The translations under genes and the position numbers were made by a program. This document shows positions 19,201 to 31,623 of a DNA stretch of 64,000 nucleotides, piece by piece. Source of the stretch: Vreelandella jeotgali Hwa (GTDB taxonomy: Bacteria; Pseudomonadota; Gammaproteobacteria; Pseudomonadales; Halomonadaceae); contig NZ_AMQY01000014.1 of the NCBI RefSeq assembly GCF_000334215.1, positions 124,001-188,000 on the forward strand, read 5' to 3'. The notes below the pieces were generated by a model. It did not search any database. It was not told the DNA's origin and saw only the letters and a list, made by a program, of their open reading frames with translations. The stretch's first letter is position 1, and every line of letters starts with the position of its first letter.

Positions 19201-19818
19201 ATGGAACATTATCTGAGCCTTTTGGCGAAGGCGGTTTTCGTCGAAAACATGGCGCTGGCGTTCTTTCTGGGCATGTGTACCTTCCTGGCCGTTTCCAAGA
19301 AGGTCTCATCGGCGCTGGGTCTGGGCGTTGCCGTCATCGTTGTGCTATCGGTCACCGTGCCGATCAATAACCTGGTGTATACCTACCTGCTGCAGGAAGG
19401 CGCACTGACCTGGACGGGTATTTCCGGTGCCGAAAACATCGACCTGTCGTTTCTGGGGCTTCTCAGCTACATCGGTGTCATCGCGGCGTTGGTGCAGATC
19501 ATGGAGATGTTCCTGGATAAATACGTGCCCGCGCTATACAACACCCTGGGCGTGTTCCTTCCGTTGATTACCGTGAACTGCGCCATCCTTGGTGGCGTGC
19601 TGTTCATGGTCGAGCGCCACTACAACTTCGGTGAATCCGTGGTGTACGGCTTTGGCGCCGGTTTGGGCTGGGCGCTGGCGATTGCCGCTCTGGCCGGTAT
19701 CCGGGAAAAGCTCAAGTACAGCGACGTGCCGGCCGGTCTTCAGGGGTTGGGTATCACCTTCCTCACGGTTGGCCTGATGTCGCTTGGCTTCATGTCTTTC
19801 TCGGGCATTCAGCTGTAA
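19201..19818 (+). CDS. nqrE: Na+-translocating NADH:quinone reductase subunit E
   Basis: Integral membrane subunit of 205 residues with six predicted helices, antiparallel partner of NqrD. Conserved pieces are [19 protein letters not shown] near residue 16 and [13 protein letters not shown] near residue 119, whose Cys residues help to hold the iron centre between NqrD and NqrE. Close to the usual length of the family (about 200). A 71-bp spacer with a strong hairpin separates it from nqrF, the only sizeable gap within nqrA-F. Confidence 0.96.
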   Translation: MEHYLSLLAKAVFVENMALAFFLGMCTFLAVSKKVSSALGLGVAVIVVLSVTVPINNLVYTYLLQEGALTWTGISGAENIDLSFLGLLSYIGVIAALVQIMEMFLDKYVPALYNTLGVFLPLITVNCAILGGVLFMVERHYNFGESVVYGFGAGLGWALAIAALAGIREKLKYSDVPAGLQGLGITFLTVGLMSLGFMSFSGIQL

Positions 19819-19829
19819 TCGAGCGGTTT

Positions 19830-19857
19830 TTCCGCGGCGCTCGCGGGCGTCGCGGAA
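19830..19857 (+). promoter_or_regulatory. Hairpin in the nqrE-nqrF spacer
   Basis: An 11-bp GC-rich stem (TTCCGCG at 19830-19836 with CGCGGAA at 19851-19857, extended inward by four pairs) around a six-base loop, with no T run, so it is not a typical terminator. It lies 32 bp before the nqrF start and might protect upstream mRNA or tune nqrF expression. Confidence 0.5.
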
Positions 19858-19889
19858 GCCGGCATAATCACCAGCAATAGGAAACCGAC

Positions 19890-21122
19890 ATGGTTGATAC
19901 ATCCATCATCCTGCTCGGTGTTGTCATGTTCACGATCATTGTCATCAGCCTGACAATGGTCATCCTGGCAGCCCGCAGCAGACTCGTGAGCAGCGGCGAC
20001 GTGACCATCGAGGTCAACGACGATCCCGAGCACAAGCTAAGCACCCAGGCCGGCGGCAAGCTGTTGAATACCCTGGCCGCCAACGGCATCTTTCTGTCCT
20101 CCGCCTGCGGCGGCGGCGGCTCCTGCGCCCAGTGCAAGTGTCGTGTGGAAGAAGGCGGCGGCTCGATTCTGCCGACTGAGGAATCGCACTTCACCATGCG
20201 CGAGAAGAAGCAGGGCTGGCGCCTGTCCTGTCAGGTACCGGTGAAGCAGGACATGAAGATCGAAGTGCCCGAGGAAGTCTTCGGGGTCAAGAAGTGGGAA
20301 TGTGAGGTGACCGCAAACCACAACGTTGCCACCTTCATCAAGGAGCTCAACCTCAAGCTTCCCGAAGGCGAAGACGTGGCCTTTCGCGCCGGCGGCTATG
20401 TGCAGCTGGTGGCGCCGCCCTACGACATCAAATTCTCCGACTTTGATATCGACGAGGACTACAAGGGCGACTGGGAGAAGTTCAATCTCTTCAATATCGC
20501 GCACAAGAGCAACGAAGAGATTATCCGCGCCTACTCCATGGCCAACTATCCGGAAGAGACCGGCATTCTCAAGTTCAACATCCGGATTGCCACGCCGCCG
20601 CCGGGCACCAACCATCCGCCGGGCCTGATGTCGACCTATGCCTTCAGCCTGAAACCCGGCGACAAGGTCACGGTGATGGGGCCGTTCGGCGAGTTCTTTG
20701 CCAAGGACACCGATGCGGAGATGATCTTTATCGGCGGTGGTGCCGGCATGGCACCCATGCGCAGCCATATCTTCGACCAGCTCAAGCGTCTGGATACCAA
20801 GCGCAAGATGAGCTTCTGGTACGGCGCGCGTTCCTGGCGCGAGACCTTCTATAACGAAGAGTACGACCAGCTGGAAAAGGATCACGACAACTTTGAATGG
20901 CATCTGGCGCTGTCCGATCCCCAGGACGAAGACAACTGGGAAGGGCCGACCGGCTTCATTCATAACGTGCTGTACGAAAAGTACCTCAAGGATCATCCGG
21001 CGCCGGAAGACTGCGAGTACTATATGTGCGGCCCGCCGATGATGAACGCCTCGACAGTCAAGCTGCTGCTGGATCTCGGTGTCGAGCCGGAAAACATCAT
21101 GCTGGACGACTTTGGCGGCTAG
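19890..21122 (+). CDS. nqrF: Na+-translocating NADH:quinone reductase subunit F
   Basis: NADH-oxidising subunit, the electron entry point. The 410-residue protein has an N-terminal transmembrane helix (about 5-27), a plant-type 2Fe-2S domain with Cys73, Cys79 and Cys82 ([10 protein letters not shown]) and a fourth Cys near 114, then an FAD domain with RAYSMANYP and an NADH-binding domain with [12 protein letters not shown] and the C-terminal CGPPMM. It has a good AGGAAA ribosome-binding site. A terminator follows. Confidence 0.97.
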   Translation: MVDTSIILLGVVMFTIIVISLTMVILAARSRLVSSGDVTIEVNDDPEHKLSTQAGGKLLNTLAANGIFLSSACGGGGSCAQCKCRVEEGGGSILPTEESHFTMREKKQGWRLSCQVPVKQDMKIEVPEEVFGVKKWECEVTANHNVATFIKELNLKLPEGEDVAFRAGGYVQLVAPPYDIKFSDFDIDEDYKGDWEKFNLFNIAHKSNEEIIRAYSMANYPEETGILKFNIRIATPPPGTNHPPGLMSTYAFSLKPGDKVTVMGPFGEFFAKDTDAEMIFIGGGAGMAPMRSHIFDQLKRLDTKRKMSFWYGARSWRETFYNEEYDQLEKDHDNFEWHLALSDPQDEDNWEGPTGFIHNVLYEKYLKDHPAPEDCEYYMCGPPMMNASTVKLLLDLGVEPENIMLDDFGG

Positions 21123-21186
21123 TTGATGCTCGGCCTCGCGTCCTGGAGACGTCAGAGGCAAGAACGTTAGAGAAAAGCCAGTGCAG

Positions 21187-21222
21187 AACGGGGTCGGCCG
21201 ACAGGGCTGACCCCGTTTTTTT
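21187..21222 (+). terminator. Rho-independent terminator after nqrF
   Basis: A stem of about 11 bp (GGGGTCGGCC with GGCTGACCCC) around a five-base loop, followed by seven T. It separates nqrF from nqrM, so nqrM probably has its own promoter or depends on read-through. Confidence 0.88.
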
Positions 21223-21400
21223 GTTATTCGCGACCGTGCTGACGGGTATTTGTTTTTCCTCCCGACGGCGGGGATAATGGCTTTAACGGACAGCGTCGTG
21301 GTCAAGGCGTCTACTGCCCCGGCCGGGCCGAACAGGCCGATGGCGCGGCGTCTGCCCGATAGTGATGGCGGACGACACCCGTATCAGGAGGACATGAGTA

Positions 21401-21658
21401 ATGACAATCTGGCTACTTGCCCTGGGTTTCATGCTGTTGGTAATGGCGGCGATGGCAATCGGTGTGCTGATGGGGCGCAAGCCCATCGCCGGTTCCTGCG
21501 GCGGCCTGAATCAGCTGGGGCTCAAGGAAGGCTGCGATATTTGTGGCGGCAAGGATGACGTTTGCGAAGAGGAAAATCGCAAGCGTCAGGGCATCAGCGC
21601 CCGCCGACAGGACGATGCCAATCGCGGCGCGGACCTGGGCTACAACATCGCGCGGTAA
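21401..21658 (+). CDS. nqrM: Na+-NQR maturation factor NqrM
   Basis: Small membrane protein (85 residues, formerly DUF539) needed for assembling active Na+-NQR, probably by delivering iron to the NqrD/NqrE site. One N-terminal helix (about 3-24) is followed by four cysteines at 33, 45, 48 and 55 in GSCGG, EGCDICGG and DDVCEE. AGGAGGACATGAGTA precedes the ATG. In many genomes apbE lies between nqrF and nqrM; here the 278-bp gap holds only the terminator and no ApbE sequence. Confidence 0.93.
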   Translation: MTIWLLALGFMLLVMAAMAIGVLMGRKPIAGSCGGLNQLGLKEGCDICGGKDDVCEEENRKRQGISARRQDDANRGADLGYNIAR

Positions 21659-21704
21659 ACCGGCGCCGGGCGTCGGCTTTATTGCAAAAATCCCGCATCG
21701 CGAG

Positions 21705-21755
21705 TGAACTGCACCCCGAAAGTTGGACATCATTCAACCTTTGGGGTGTTTTTTT
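21705..21755. mobile_element. Possible solo IS3-family end with hairpin
   Basis: TGAACTGCACCCCGAAAGTT followed by GGACA (21705-21729) resembles the terminal inverted repeats of IS3-family (IS150-group) elements as I remember them. Its CACCCC arm pairs with a GGGGTG arm ending in seven T, giving a terminator-like hairpin. No transposase follows, so it is either a remnant or simply a terminator for nqrM. Confidence 0.4.
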
Positions 21756-21831
21756 ATGGCCCATGTTTTCAAAGTTCACGTTTTCACGGTCACCGGCTGC
21801 GTCGCGCCGGCCCGGGGCCTGGCGGGATGGG

Positions 21832-23031
21832 TCAGAGGCTATCCAGCGCGCTCCGTGCTTTTGCCTGCCAGTCGCCGGGCAGCGCGGCCGCTTTTTCCAG
21901 CGCTCGCCGTGCCCGAGCCGTTTTGTCCTGTTGCCGGTAAACCAGCCCCAGGTTCAGCCAGGCAACACCCAGTTCCTCATCGATGCCAACGGCGCGGCGA
22001 AAGGCCTGAATGGCATTTTGCGGTTGCTCCTGGTGGAAGCTGGCGTTGCCCAGGCCAAAATAGGCCATGGCGTTGCGCGGCTGGGCTCGGGTGAGTGCCC
22101 GCCAGCTGGAAAGCGCCGCCCCGCTGCCATGCAGCGACTCATAGCTGCTGATGGCATCCACGGCGCGCCTGGCGGTGACGCCGTCGGGAATCCGCCCCGG
22201 CTCGGCCAGTACCAGCCCCCAGCGCTGGCTACGCTGCCAGGTAGCATCAAAACGGCCGAAGGATAGCGTATGCCGGCGAATCTCGCCGCTGCGCATGATG
22301 AGCGTTTCGTCCGGCAGGTCATAGCCGATCACAACCGCGTAATGCCACATCGGCCAGGCGGGCAGCGACAGGTTCTGCATGACAATAACCGGATCACCCG
22401 CAGCCACATGGCCCAGCAGCGCATCGAAAGTAGGGCGTATGGGATAGGCAATGCGTTGATGACGCCGTGCCGTCGCCAGCATTTCGGGCTGGACGCTGCC
22501 CTCGCGCCCCGGGAGGAATACCTCGGATACCAGGCTTTGCGCGGTAATATCCGTGTCGCGCACGCTGCCCGCGGGTGTCGCGGTGTCGGCCCCGGGACTA
22601 TCTGCCCCGGGACTATCTGCCCCGGGACTGTCTGCCCTGGAACTGTCCGCGCTGGGGCGGTCGACTTCAAGATTGCCGGTTTTGAGATTGTCGGCTTTGA
22701 AAGCACCAGCTTTGACAGTATCAGCTTCGAGAACGCCGGCAGCGAATGAGCCGGGGCGATGGGTATCGGCTGGTAAGTCGGCAGGAGAGTAGTTGAGCGC
22801 CGTGGCCAGAGCGGCCGGGCCGCACTGATACTTTTCCTGCGGATAAAAGGGGACGTTCTCGAGTTCGACATGCTGTGGCAGCCGGTAGGTGGCCTGCTGT
22901 AGCGCGGGGCTGCCGGCGCAGCCTCCCAGCAGGATCATCAGGCATGCCAGCCACAGCAAAACGCCCGCAGGGCGGGCGTTTTCCGGAAGGCGTGAAAGCC
23001 GGCGGGGTTTAACGGGTAAACGGAAAGACAC
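21832..23031 (-). CDS. PA2778-family C39-like cysteine peptidase lipoprotein with TPR
   Basis: Lipoprotein (lipobox LLGGC, Cys38) with a papain-like C39-type domain: the nucleophile Cys70 in KYQCGPAALATAL and a catalytic His at about 230 in MWHYAVVIGYD. TPR-like repeats follow at about 300-390. Between the active-site Cys and His the protein carries an inserted low-complexity stretch built of five-residue repeats (ADSPG-like), encoded by a 15-bp tandem array. GTG start, overlapping the upstream PA2779-family gene by 23 bp. The substrate is unknown; the pair usually travels together. Confidence 0.85.
   Translation of the reverse strand: MSFRLPVKPRRLSRLPENARPAGVLLWLACLMILLGGCAGSPALQQATYRLPQHVELENVPFYPQEKYQCGPAALATALNYSPADLPADTHRPGSFAAGVLEADTVKAGAFKADNLKTGNLEVDRPSADSSRADSPGADSPGADSPGADTATPAGSVRDTDITAQSLVSEVFLPGREGSVQPEMLATARRHQRIAYPIRPTFDALLGHVAAGDPVIVMQNLSLPAWPMWHYAVVIGYDLPDETLIMRSGEIRRHTLSFGRFDATWQRSQRWGLVLAEPGRIPDGVTARRAVDAISSYESLHGSGAALSSWRALTRAQPRNAMAYFGLGNASFHQEQPQNAIQAFRRAVGIDEELGVAWLNLGLVYRQQDKTARARRALEKAAALPGDWQAKARSALDSL
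22589..22738 (-). repeat. 15-bp coding repeat array in the C39-like peptidase
   Basis: About ten head-to-tail 15-bp units in frame. The 3'-most units on the minus strand are nearly identical (ADSPG repeated three times) and the others are diverged (for example ADNLK, TGNLE, AGAFK). The five-residue periodicity resembles, but does not match, the classic pentapeptide-repeat consensus. Confidence 0.9.
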
Positions 23032-23395
23032 TGGTCAGTCCCAGAATATCGGTAACCAGCAGAATCACGAAAACGGCAAACAGCGCGCCCACCACGCCGG
23101 AGCCGGCGGGCATGGCATCGAGCCGGTCGGCCATTTGCCGGGCCTCGGCATCGCTGAGCGCGGCCACGCGGTCCTTGACCTGGTCCACGCTGACGCCCTG
23201 GGCAAGCAGTTGATCCTGGACGTCGGCGCGGGCCAGTACGTCGTTGATGCGTTGGCGATCGCTGCTCGCGGTATCGGCCTGGAGCGCGGACTCTGTGCTG
23301 ACCAGACCGGCGGTCTGGGCGGCCGCAGCGTGCAGGCTGCCGAGGGTGAAAACGGCGATCAGTAGAATCGCAACGTGACGGCGTAGATGAAGCAT
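23009..23395 (-). CDS. PA2779-family small membrane protein
   Basis: A 128-residue protein with an N-terminal signal or anchor (about 6-28, ending AAAAQ), a helical middle with LARADVQDQLLAQGVSVDQV and ARQMADRLDAMPAG, and a C-terminal transmembrane helix (about 98-120). I chose the ATG at 23395 because AGGGGA precedes it; the frame is open further upstream to 23503. It is the usual upstream partner of the PA2778-type peptidase, with which it overlaps, so the two probably act together at the envelope. Function not known. Confidence 0.82.
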   Translation of the reverse strand: MLHLRRHVAILLIAVFTLGSLHAAAAQTAGLVSTESALQADTASSDRQRINDVLARADVQDQLLAQGVSVDQVKDRVAALSDAEARQMADRLDAMPAGSGVVGALFAVFVILLVTDILGLTSVFPFTR

Positions 23396-23602
23396 GATCC
23401 GGTGTCCCCTTTGTTGGAGGTGTTGGCCTGGTGAGGTTCGTTTTTCTCGTGCGGCGTTGAGCGAGCCTAAGTAGCGGTATTGAACAAGCACGCACAACGG
23501 CACGTATGGAGTTGAGTATAAACAGAAGCAGCGGGGTATTTAAGGTCGGCGAGTGCAGCAAACCGCCATGATTGTTGCAGAAAGTAACTGGCCGGGAAGC
23601 GG

Positions 23603-24657
23603 TCAGTGCACGCGATAGGTCCAGGCCGTTTCGGCCAGCGGCCCGCGCCCGCCGGCCAGGGTGAGCGCCAGGTCATGCAGGCCTTGCCACAGCGGCACCG
23701 GCGAGGCGCCCTTGACCGATAAGTCCAGCCGCTGCGCCATCAGCAACAGTTTGTGCAGACGGCGCATGGGCAGGCGCTGGATAGCGCTCTGGTAGGCCGG
23801 GCGGCGGCGATCGAAGATCATGGGTTTTTGCGCCTTGCAGGCGTGTTCAAAGCTTTGCCCCTGCTCCAGGTGCTGATGCAGAGACAGCAGGGTGCGCATT
23901 TCACGCCCCAGCGCCCAGAGCACCAGCGGGGCTTCGATGCCTTCGCTCTTCAGCCCCTGGACAATTCGTGAGGTGCGGCTGGTTTCCCCCTTCAGGCAGG
24001 CATCCGTGAGATTGAAGATATCGAAGCGCGTGCTGTCTTCCACGCCTCCGGTAATATGCGTCATGGTTACCCGGGCATTGGGCGGTAGCACCAGGGCCAG
24101 CTTTTGCAGCTCCTGATCGGCGGCCAGCAGGTTACCTTCGGTGCGCTCGCCCAGCAGACGCGACGCATCCGCTTCTATCTGCAAACCATGGAGCTGTGCC
24201 CGGTCGCGAAGCCAGAATCCCAGTCGGGAAACGTCCACCGGCCATACCGGTACAAAAAGGCCCTGTTTATCCAACGCCTTGAACCAGGCGCTTTTCTGCT
24301 GGCGGGCGTCCAGCTTGCCCATGCTGACCAGCAGGACGTCATCGCTCTGTGCCATCTGCTCGGCGTACTGGGCGAGGACCCTGGCGCCTTCCTGACCCAG
24401 TTTATGCCGCCCCAGACGCACTTCGATCAGCTTGCGCGTAGCAAAAAGCGACAGATTGCCCGCTACTTCCAGCAGCTGCCCCCAGGCAAAGTTGGGTTCC
24501 ACGTCGATGACTTCGCGTTCTTCCACGCCGGCTTCCCGCGCGGCTGCGCGTACCGCATCGCAGGCATCGCGGTGCTGCAGCGGTTCGTCGCCGGCGACGA
24601 TGACGGCGGGAGGGAGCTGTTTGGCCAGCGCCCCGGGAAGTTTATCGGCAAAGACCT

Positions 24658-24661
<4 letters not shown>
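23603..24661 (-). CDS. holA: DNA polymerase III subunit delta
   Basis: Clamp-loader subunit that opens the beta sliding clamp. The 352-residue protein has the family opening MKVFADKLPGALAKQLPPAVIV, the AGDEPL block near residue 23 and the SLFATRKLIEVRL block near 70-85 that contacts the clamp, followed by the helical collar domain. Its start overlaps the lptE stop by four bases (ATGA), and leuS-lptE-holA is a conserved operon. Confidence 0.94.
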
Positions 24662-28488
<3,827 letters not shown>

Positions 28489-28518
28489 GGTCGACGTTGG
28501 GCCAGGCCGGGCTGGCGC

Positions 28519-29838
28519 TCAGGCCTGGCCCAGCCGGGTCGCCAATGCGCTCATGGCCACCAGCGCCAGCACGCTCATTACGGCGGCGTAGCCCAGGTTG
28601 TGCTTCATCATCCGATAGCTGCTGATCCCGTAGCGCCCCTGCAGCGACAGGTTGATGCCGGAAAGCGGCCCGACGGCGGTCCCCACTCCCCAGGCGGCCA
28701 GTGCCACAAAGGCAAACAGCGTCTGGGCGCTGCCGTCCAGCGAGAGGATCGACGCCAGGGTGGATACCCCGATAATCGGATGCAGGCCGATAATCGAGCT
28801 AAGGACAATGACCACAAAGCTCGTCATGGCCTGGGGCAGGCCGAAATGGGCGAACAGCGTCCACTCGTCGCGGGTGACGGCGTCGACCAGGGTGGAAAGC
28901 CCGAGGGTAAAGAGCCCGGCCGCCAGAAACAGCGAGATTTCCCCGCGCATGGCGGGTAGCCGCGTCATGCTGTGCTGATAAACCCGGTACAGCGTATAGC
29001 GCGGCCCTCGGGGCAGGTTGGCGGCCAGCGCCACCGACGGCAGCAGGAAGGTGATAATACTCACAATGGACAGCGCCGGCGTCAGGCGGAAATGAAACAG
29101 CATGACGAGTACGGCCATGCCCAGCGGCATCAGCAGGCTGCGCGGCGCCAGGGAAAAGCCTTCAACCTCGCTCAGGTCAAAGCGGCGGCGCAGCTCAAGG
29201 GTGCTGATCAGCCCGGCGCACATGGCCAGCGGAAAGCCCGCTAGCGCCACATAGCCGTATTGCATGTCGGGCACCAGCGCAATCACCACCCCCATCGAGG
29301 CGAAAAACGGTGACCACAGCGCCGCGCTGGAAAGCCCACGGTTCAAGGCAATCAGCTGGGGCATGGACAGCGGCTCGCGCCGGGAAAGCCGGTCGCCGAC
29401 CATGAAAACCGCCGAGAGATTGAGAATGGTGCCGAGAAAATGCACCCCCGCCCAGCTGCGCAGCACGCCTCCGGTGCCGGTAACGCGCTCTCCCGGCGTG
29501 GGCCGGTTGCCCCCGGTACCGATCAGCGCGATGAAACTCACCCCCACCAGCATGGCCACGACAAAGGCGTTGCGGCGTAGAATATCCGGCCAGCTGATGG
29601 GCACGCCGTAGCCCAGCCGCGCCACCAGCAGCATGGCAACCCCCAGAATAATCAGCGCCGCCGCCTGCAGGCGGGAACGCCGGGGGATATCGCGCCAGAG
29701 CAGTGCCACGGCCAGCCAGAGCCCGTAGCTGACCGCCCTTGAGGTGTCGCCCAGGCCGGTGAAGCCGGCTATTTGCACCAGCAGCGCGAGGAAGATCAAG
29801 GCGCCCGCGATGCGCTGACGAGGAGTGCTTTCGTGCAT
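28519..29838 (-). CDS. Multi-pass membrane permease, substrate unknown
   Basis: A 439-residue integral membrane protein with about 11-12 hydrophobic segments. The overall look (two halves, each with a conserved small-residue loop such as SSIIGLHPIIGVSTLAS near 355-370 and AVGPLSGINLS near 400) recalls the ion-transporter superfamily that includes DcuC, CitM and ArsB types, but I cannot name the substrate. Monocistronic on the minus strand, converging with ybeL. A start at 29838 gives a short charged N-terminus before the first helix. Confidence 0.7.
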   Translation of the reverse strand: MHESTPRQRIAGALIFLALLVQIAGFTGLGDTSRAVSYGLWLAVALLWRDIPRRSRLQAAALIILGVAMLLVARLGYGVPISWPDILRRNAFVVAMLVGVSFIALIGTGGNRPTPGERVTGTGGVLRSWAGVHFLGTILNLSAVFMVGDRLSRREPLSMPQLIALNRGLSSAALWSPFFASMGVVIALVPDMQYGYVALAGFPLAMCAGLISTLELRRRFDLSEVEGFSLAPRSLLMPLGMAVLVMLFHFRLTPALSIVSIITFLLPSVALAANLPRGPRYTLYRVYQHSMTRLPAMRGEISLFLAAGLFTLGLSTLVDAVTRDEWTLFAHFGLPQAMTSFVVIVLSSIIGLHPIIGVSTLASILSLDGSAQTLFAFVALAAWGVGTAVGPLSGINLSLQGRYGISSYRMMKHNLGYAAVMSVLALVAMSALATRLGQA

Positions 29839-30013
29839 GGTTATCGTCCTGAAAAGATCGGCAGCAGGCTAACGGCAACGTCGCCGAAAAGCCAGGGCCG
29901 CAGACGTGGCAGAGCCTTTGTTCGGCCTTTTGATGCGGTTGCGGATCTGGTTTAATAGCCGCCGGTTCAGGGCCCGGCCGCATTGACGTGCCGGGTCGTT
30001 TTAAGGGAATGCA

Positions 30014-30028
30014 GCGCCCGACGGGCGC
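30014..30028. other. GC-rich inverted repeat upstream of the TM2 gene
   Basis: GCGCCCG and CGGGCGC are separated by one base, 33 bp before the start of the TM2-domain gene. It could be a leader hairpin or an operator. The rest of the 222-bp spacer from 29839 shows no gene. Confidence 0.4.
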
Positions 30029-30060
30029 CGACCTGTCAGGATAGAGGGGCAGCAAGAATC

Positions 30061-30408
30061 ATGAATGACGTAACCGACAACCGTAGCAAACAGCCTGATC
30101 AAAAGTTCTGTCACGAATGCGGCGCCGCCATCAGGCAGCAGGCGGAAATCTGCCCCGAGTGTGGCGTCAGGCAAATGGGCTTCAGTCACGAAGCGTCCAA
30201 CGGCAAGAGCCGCATTGCCGCCGCGCTGCTGGCCTTTTTCCTGGGCGGCTTTGGTATCCACCGCTTCTATCTTGGCCAGGTCGGGCTGGGCTTTTTGTAC
30301 CTGGTGTTTTGCTGGACCTTCATTCCGGCCATTGTGGCTTTCATCGACTTTATCCTGCTGCTGGTCATGAGCGATATGCAGTTTGCGCGAAAATACGGCC
30401 ATCGCTGA
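30061..30408 (+). CDS. Zinc-ribbon/TM2-domain membrane protein
   Basis: A 115-residue protein with a zinc ribbon near 17-37 (CHECG ... CPECG) and then a TM2 domain of two helices at about 53-73 and 80-102, with GGFGIHRFYLGQ between them. TM2 proteins are widespread small inner-membrane proteins of unknown function. ATG 30061 follows GAGGGG; upstream in-frame starts to 29983 are not supported. It overlaps the next frame by 26 bp. Confidence 0.85.
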   Translation: MNDVTDNRSKQPDQKFCHECGAAIRQQAEICPECGVRQMGFSHEASNGKSRIAAALLAFFLGGFGIHRFYLGQVGLGFLYLVFCWTFIPAIVAFIDFILLLVMSDMQFARKYGHR

Positions 30409-31609
30409 CGCCACCGACCCGGCCCAGCGCTTTCGCCGCCTGACCCACCTTCTCGCCGAGTACCGGTCGCTGTGGCAGCCGCTGCCGTTTCAGCACCGCT
30501 GCCTGCCCTGGGCGGCGGCATACCCGGCGCTCCACGCCATGCTCACCGGCCTTGACGAGGCCAGCACCGCACGAGTGGAAACCGACCCTCTGGCGGCGGA
30601 AGCGCTGGCGCCCTGGCTGCCGGTGGCCGAGCTGCGCGAGCTTTCCCGGCTGCCGGAATATCCCGGCAACGCCCCGGCGCTGCCCAATACCTGGGGGGAT
30701 CATATCGGCGGGCGCAAATGGCGCCAGATTCAGGCGTTTGCGCGCTGCGTGCCGGATACGCCCCGGCCGCTGGTGGAGTGGTGCGCGGGCAAGGGGCATC
30801 TGGCGCGCACGCTGAGTCGGCTCCGGGGGCGCGAAGTAGCCGGCCTTGAATGGCACCCCGGGCTTTGCGATCAGGGGCAGCGGCTGGCCGCAAAGCAGGG
30901 CGCGACGGTTGCGCTGAAGGCACAGGACGTCATGGGGGACGATGCCGGGCAGCGCCTGCGCGCCGGCGACCAGGTGGTAGCGCTACACGCCTGCGGAGAT
31001 CTGCACCTTGCGCTGCTGCGTCTGGCGGCGCAAAAGGGGCTGGCGGTGACGCTGGCCCCCTGTTGTTACCAGCGCACGGCGGCCGAGCGCTATCGGCCCT
31101 TGTCGCGCCAGGGGCAGCGCTGGGCCGCCGACAGCGGGCTGGTGCTGGAACGCGATGACCTGGCACTGGCCGTGCAGGAAACCGTCACCGCAGCGCCGGC
31201 AGTGACCCGCCAGCGCGAGCGCGCCAACGCCTGGCGGCTGGGGTTTGATCTGCTGCAGCGCGACGTGCGCGGCCTGGATGAATACCTGCCGGTGCCCAGC
31301 CTGGCCTACGGTAAAATGCCCGGCGACTTCGCCGGATTCTGCCGCTGGGCCGCCGGGCAAAAAGGTATGTCGCTGCCGCCCGAAGCGCTTGCCCGACGCG
31401 ACTGGGAAGCCGCCGGTCGGGCAAGATTTGAGGACGTCAAACGCCTGGAACTTGTCCGCCATCTGTTCCGCCGGCCGCTGGAAGTCTGGCTGCTGCTCGA
31501 CCGGCTGATGTTTCTGCGTGAAGCCGGCCTGGATGCCAGCCTGAGCACCTTCTGCCGGCGTGAACTGACGCCGCGCAACGCCGTGCTGCACGCCGCACCG
31601 AGGCATTAG
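30383..31609 (+). CDS. SAM-dependent methyltransferase
   Basis: A 408-residue protein with a Rossmann methyltransferase core: the SAM-binding loop VEWCAGKGHLAR near 133-144 and the ALHACGDLHLALL block near 197-209, followed by LAPCCYQ. This combination is typical of the METTL25/RRNAD1-like methyltransferase domain family; the substrate is unknown. The only start in the upstream part is a TTG at 30383 inside the TM2 gene, so the exact N-terminus is uncertain. Confidence 0.78.
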   Translation: MRENTAIADATDPAQRFRRLTHLLAEYRSLWQPLPFQHRCLPWAAAYPALHAMLTGLDEASTARVETDPLAAEALAPWLPVAELRELSRLPEYPGNAPALPNTWGDHIGGRKWRQIQAFARCVPDTPRPLVEWCAGKGHLARTLSRLRGREVAGLEWHPGLCDQGQRLAAKQGATVALKAQDVMGDDAGQRLRAGDQVVALHACGDLHLALLRLAAQKGLAVTLAPCCYQRTAAERYRPLSRQGQRWAADSGLVLERDDLALAVQETVTAAPAVTRQRERANAWRLGFDLLQRDVRGLDEYLPVPSLAYGKMPGDFAGFCRWAAGQKGMSLPPEALARRDWEAAGRARFEDVKRLELVRHLFRRPLEVWLLLDRLMFLREAGLDASLSTFCRRELTPRNAVLHAAPRH

Positions 31610-31623
31610 AGCCCGCGAGCAAG

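Noticed and set aside
21250-21558. Plus-strand frame overlapping nqrM as an apbE remnant
   Set aside because: Its translation has no ApbE motifs and conflicts with the well-supported nqrM frame.
22585-22740. Possible CRISPR-like array
   Set aside because: Units are contiguous 15-bp in-frame coding repeats without spacers.
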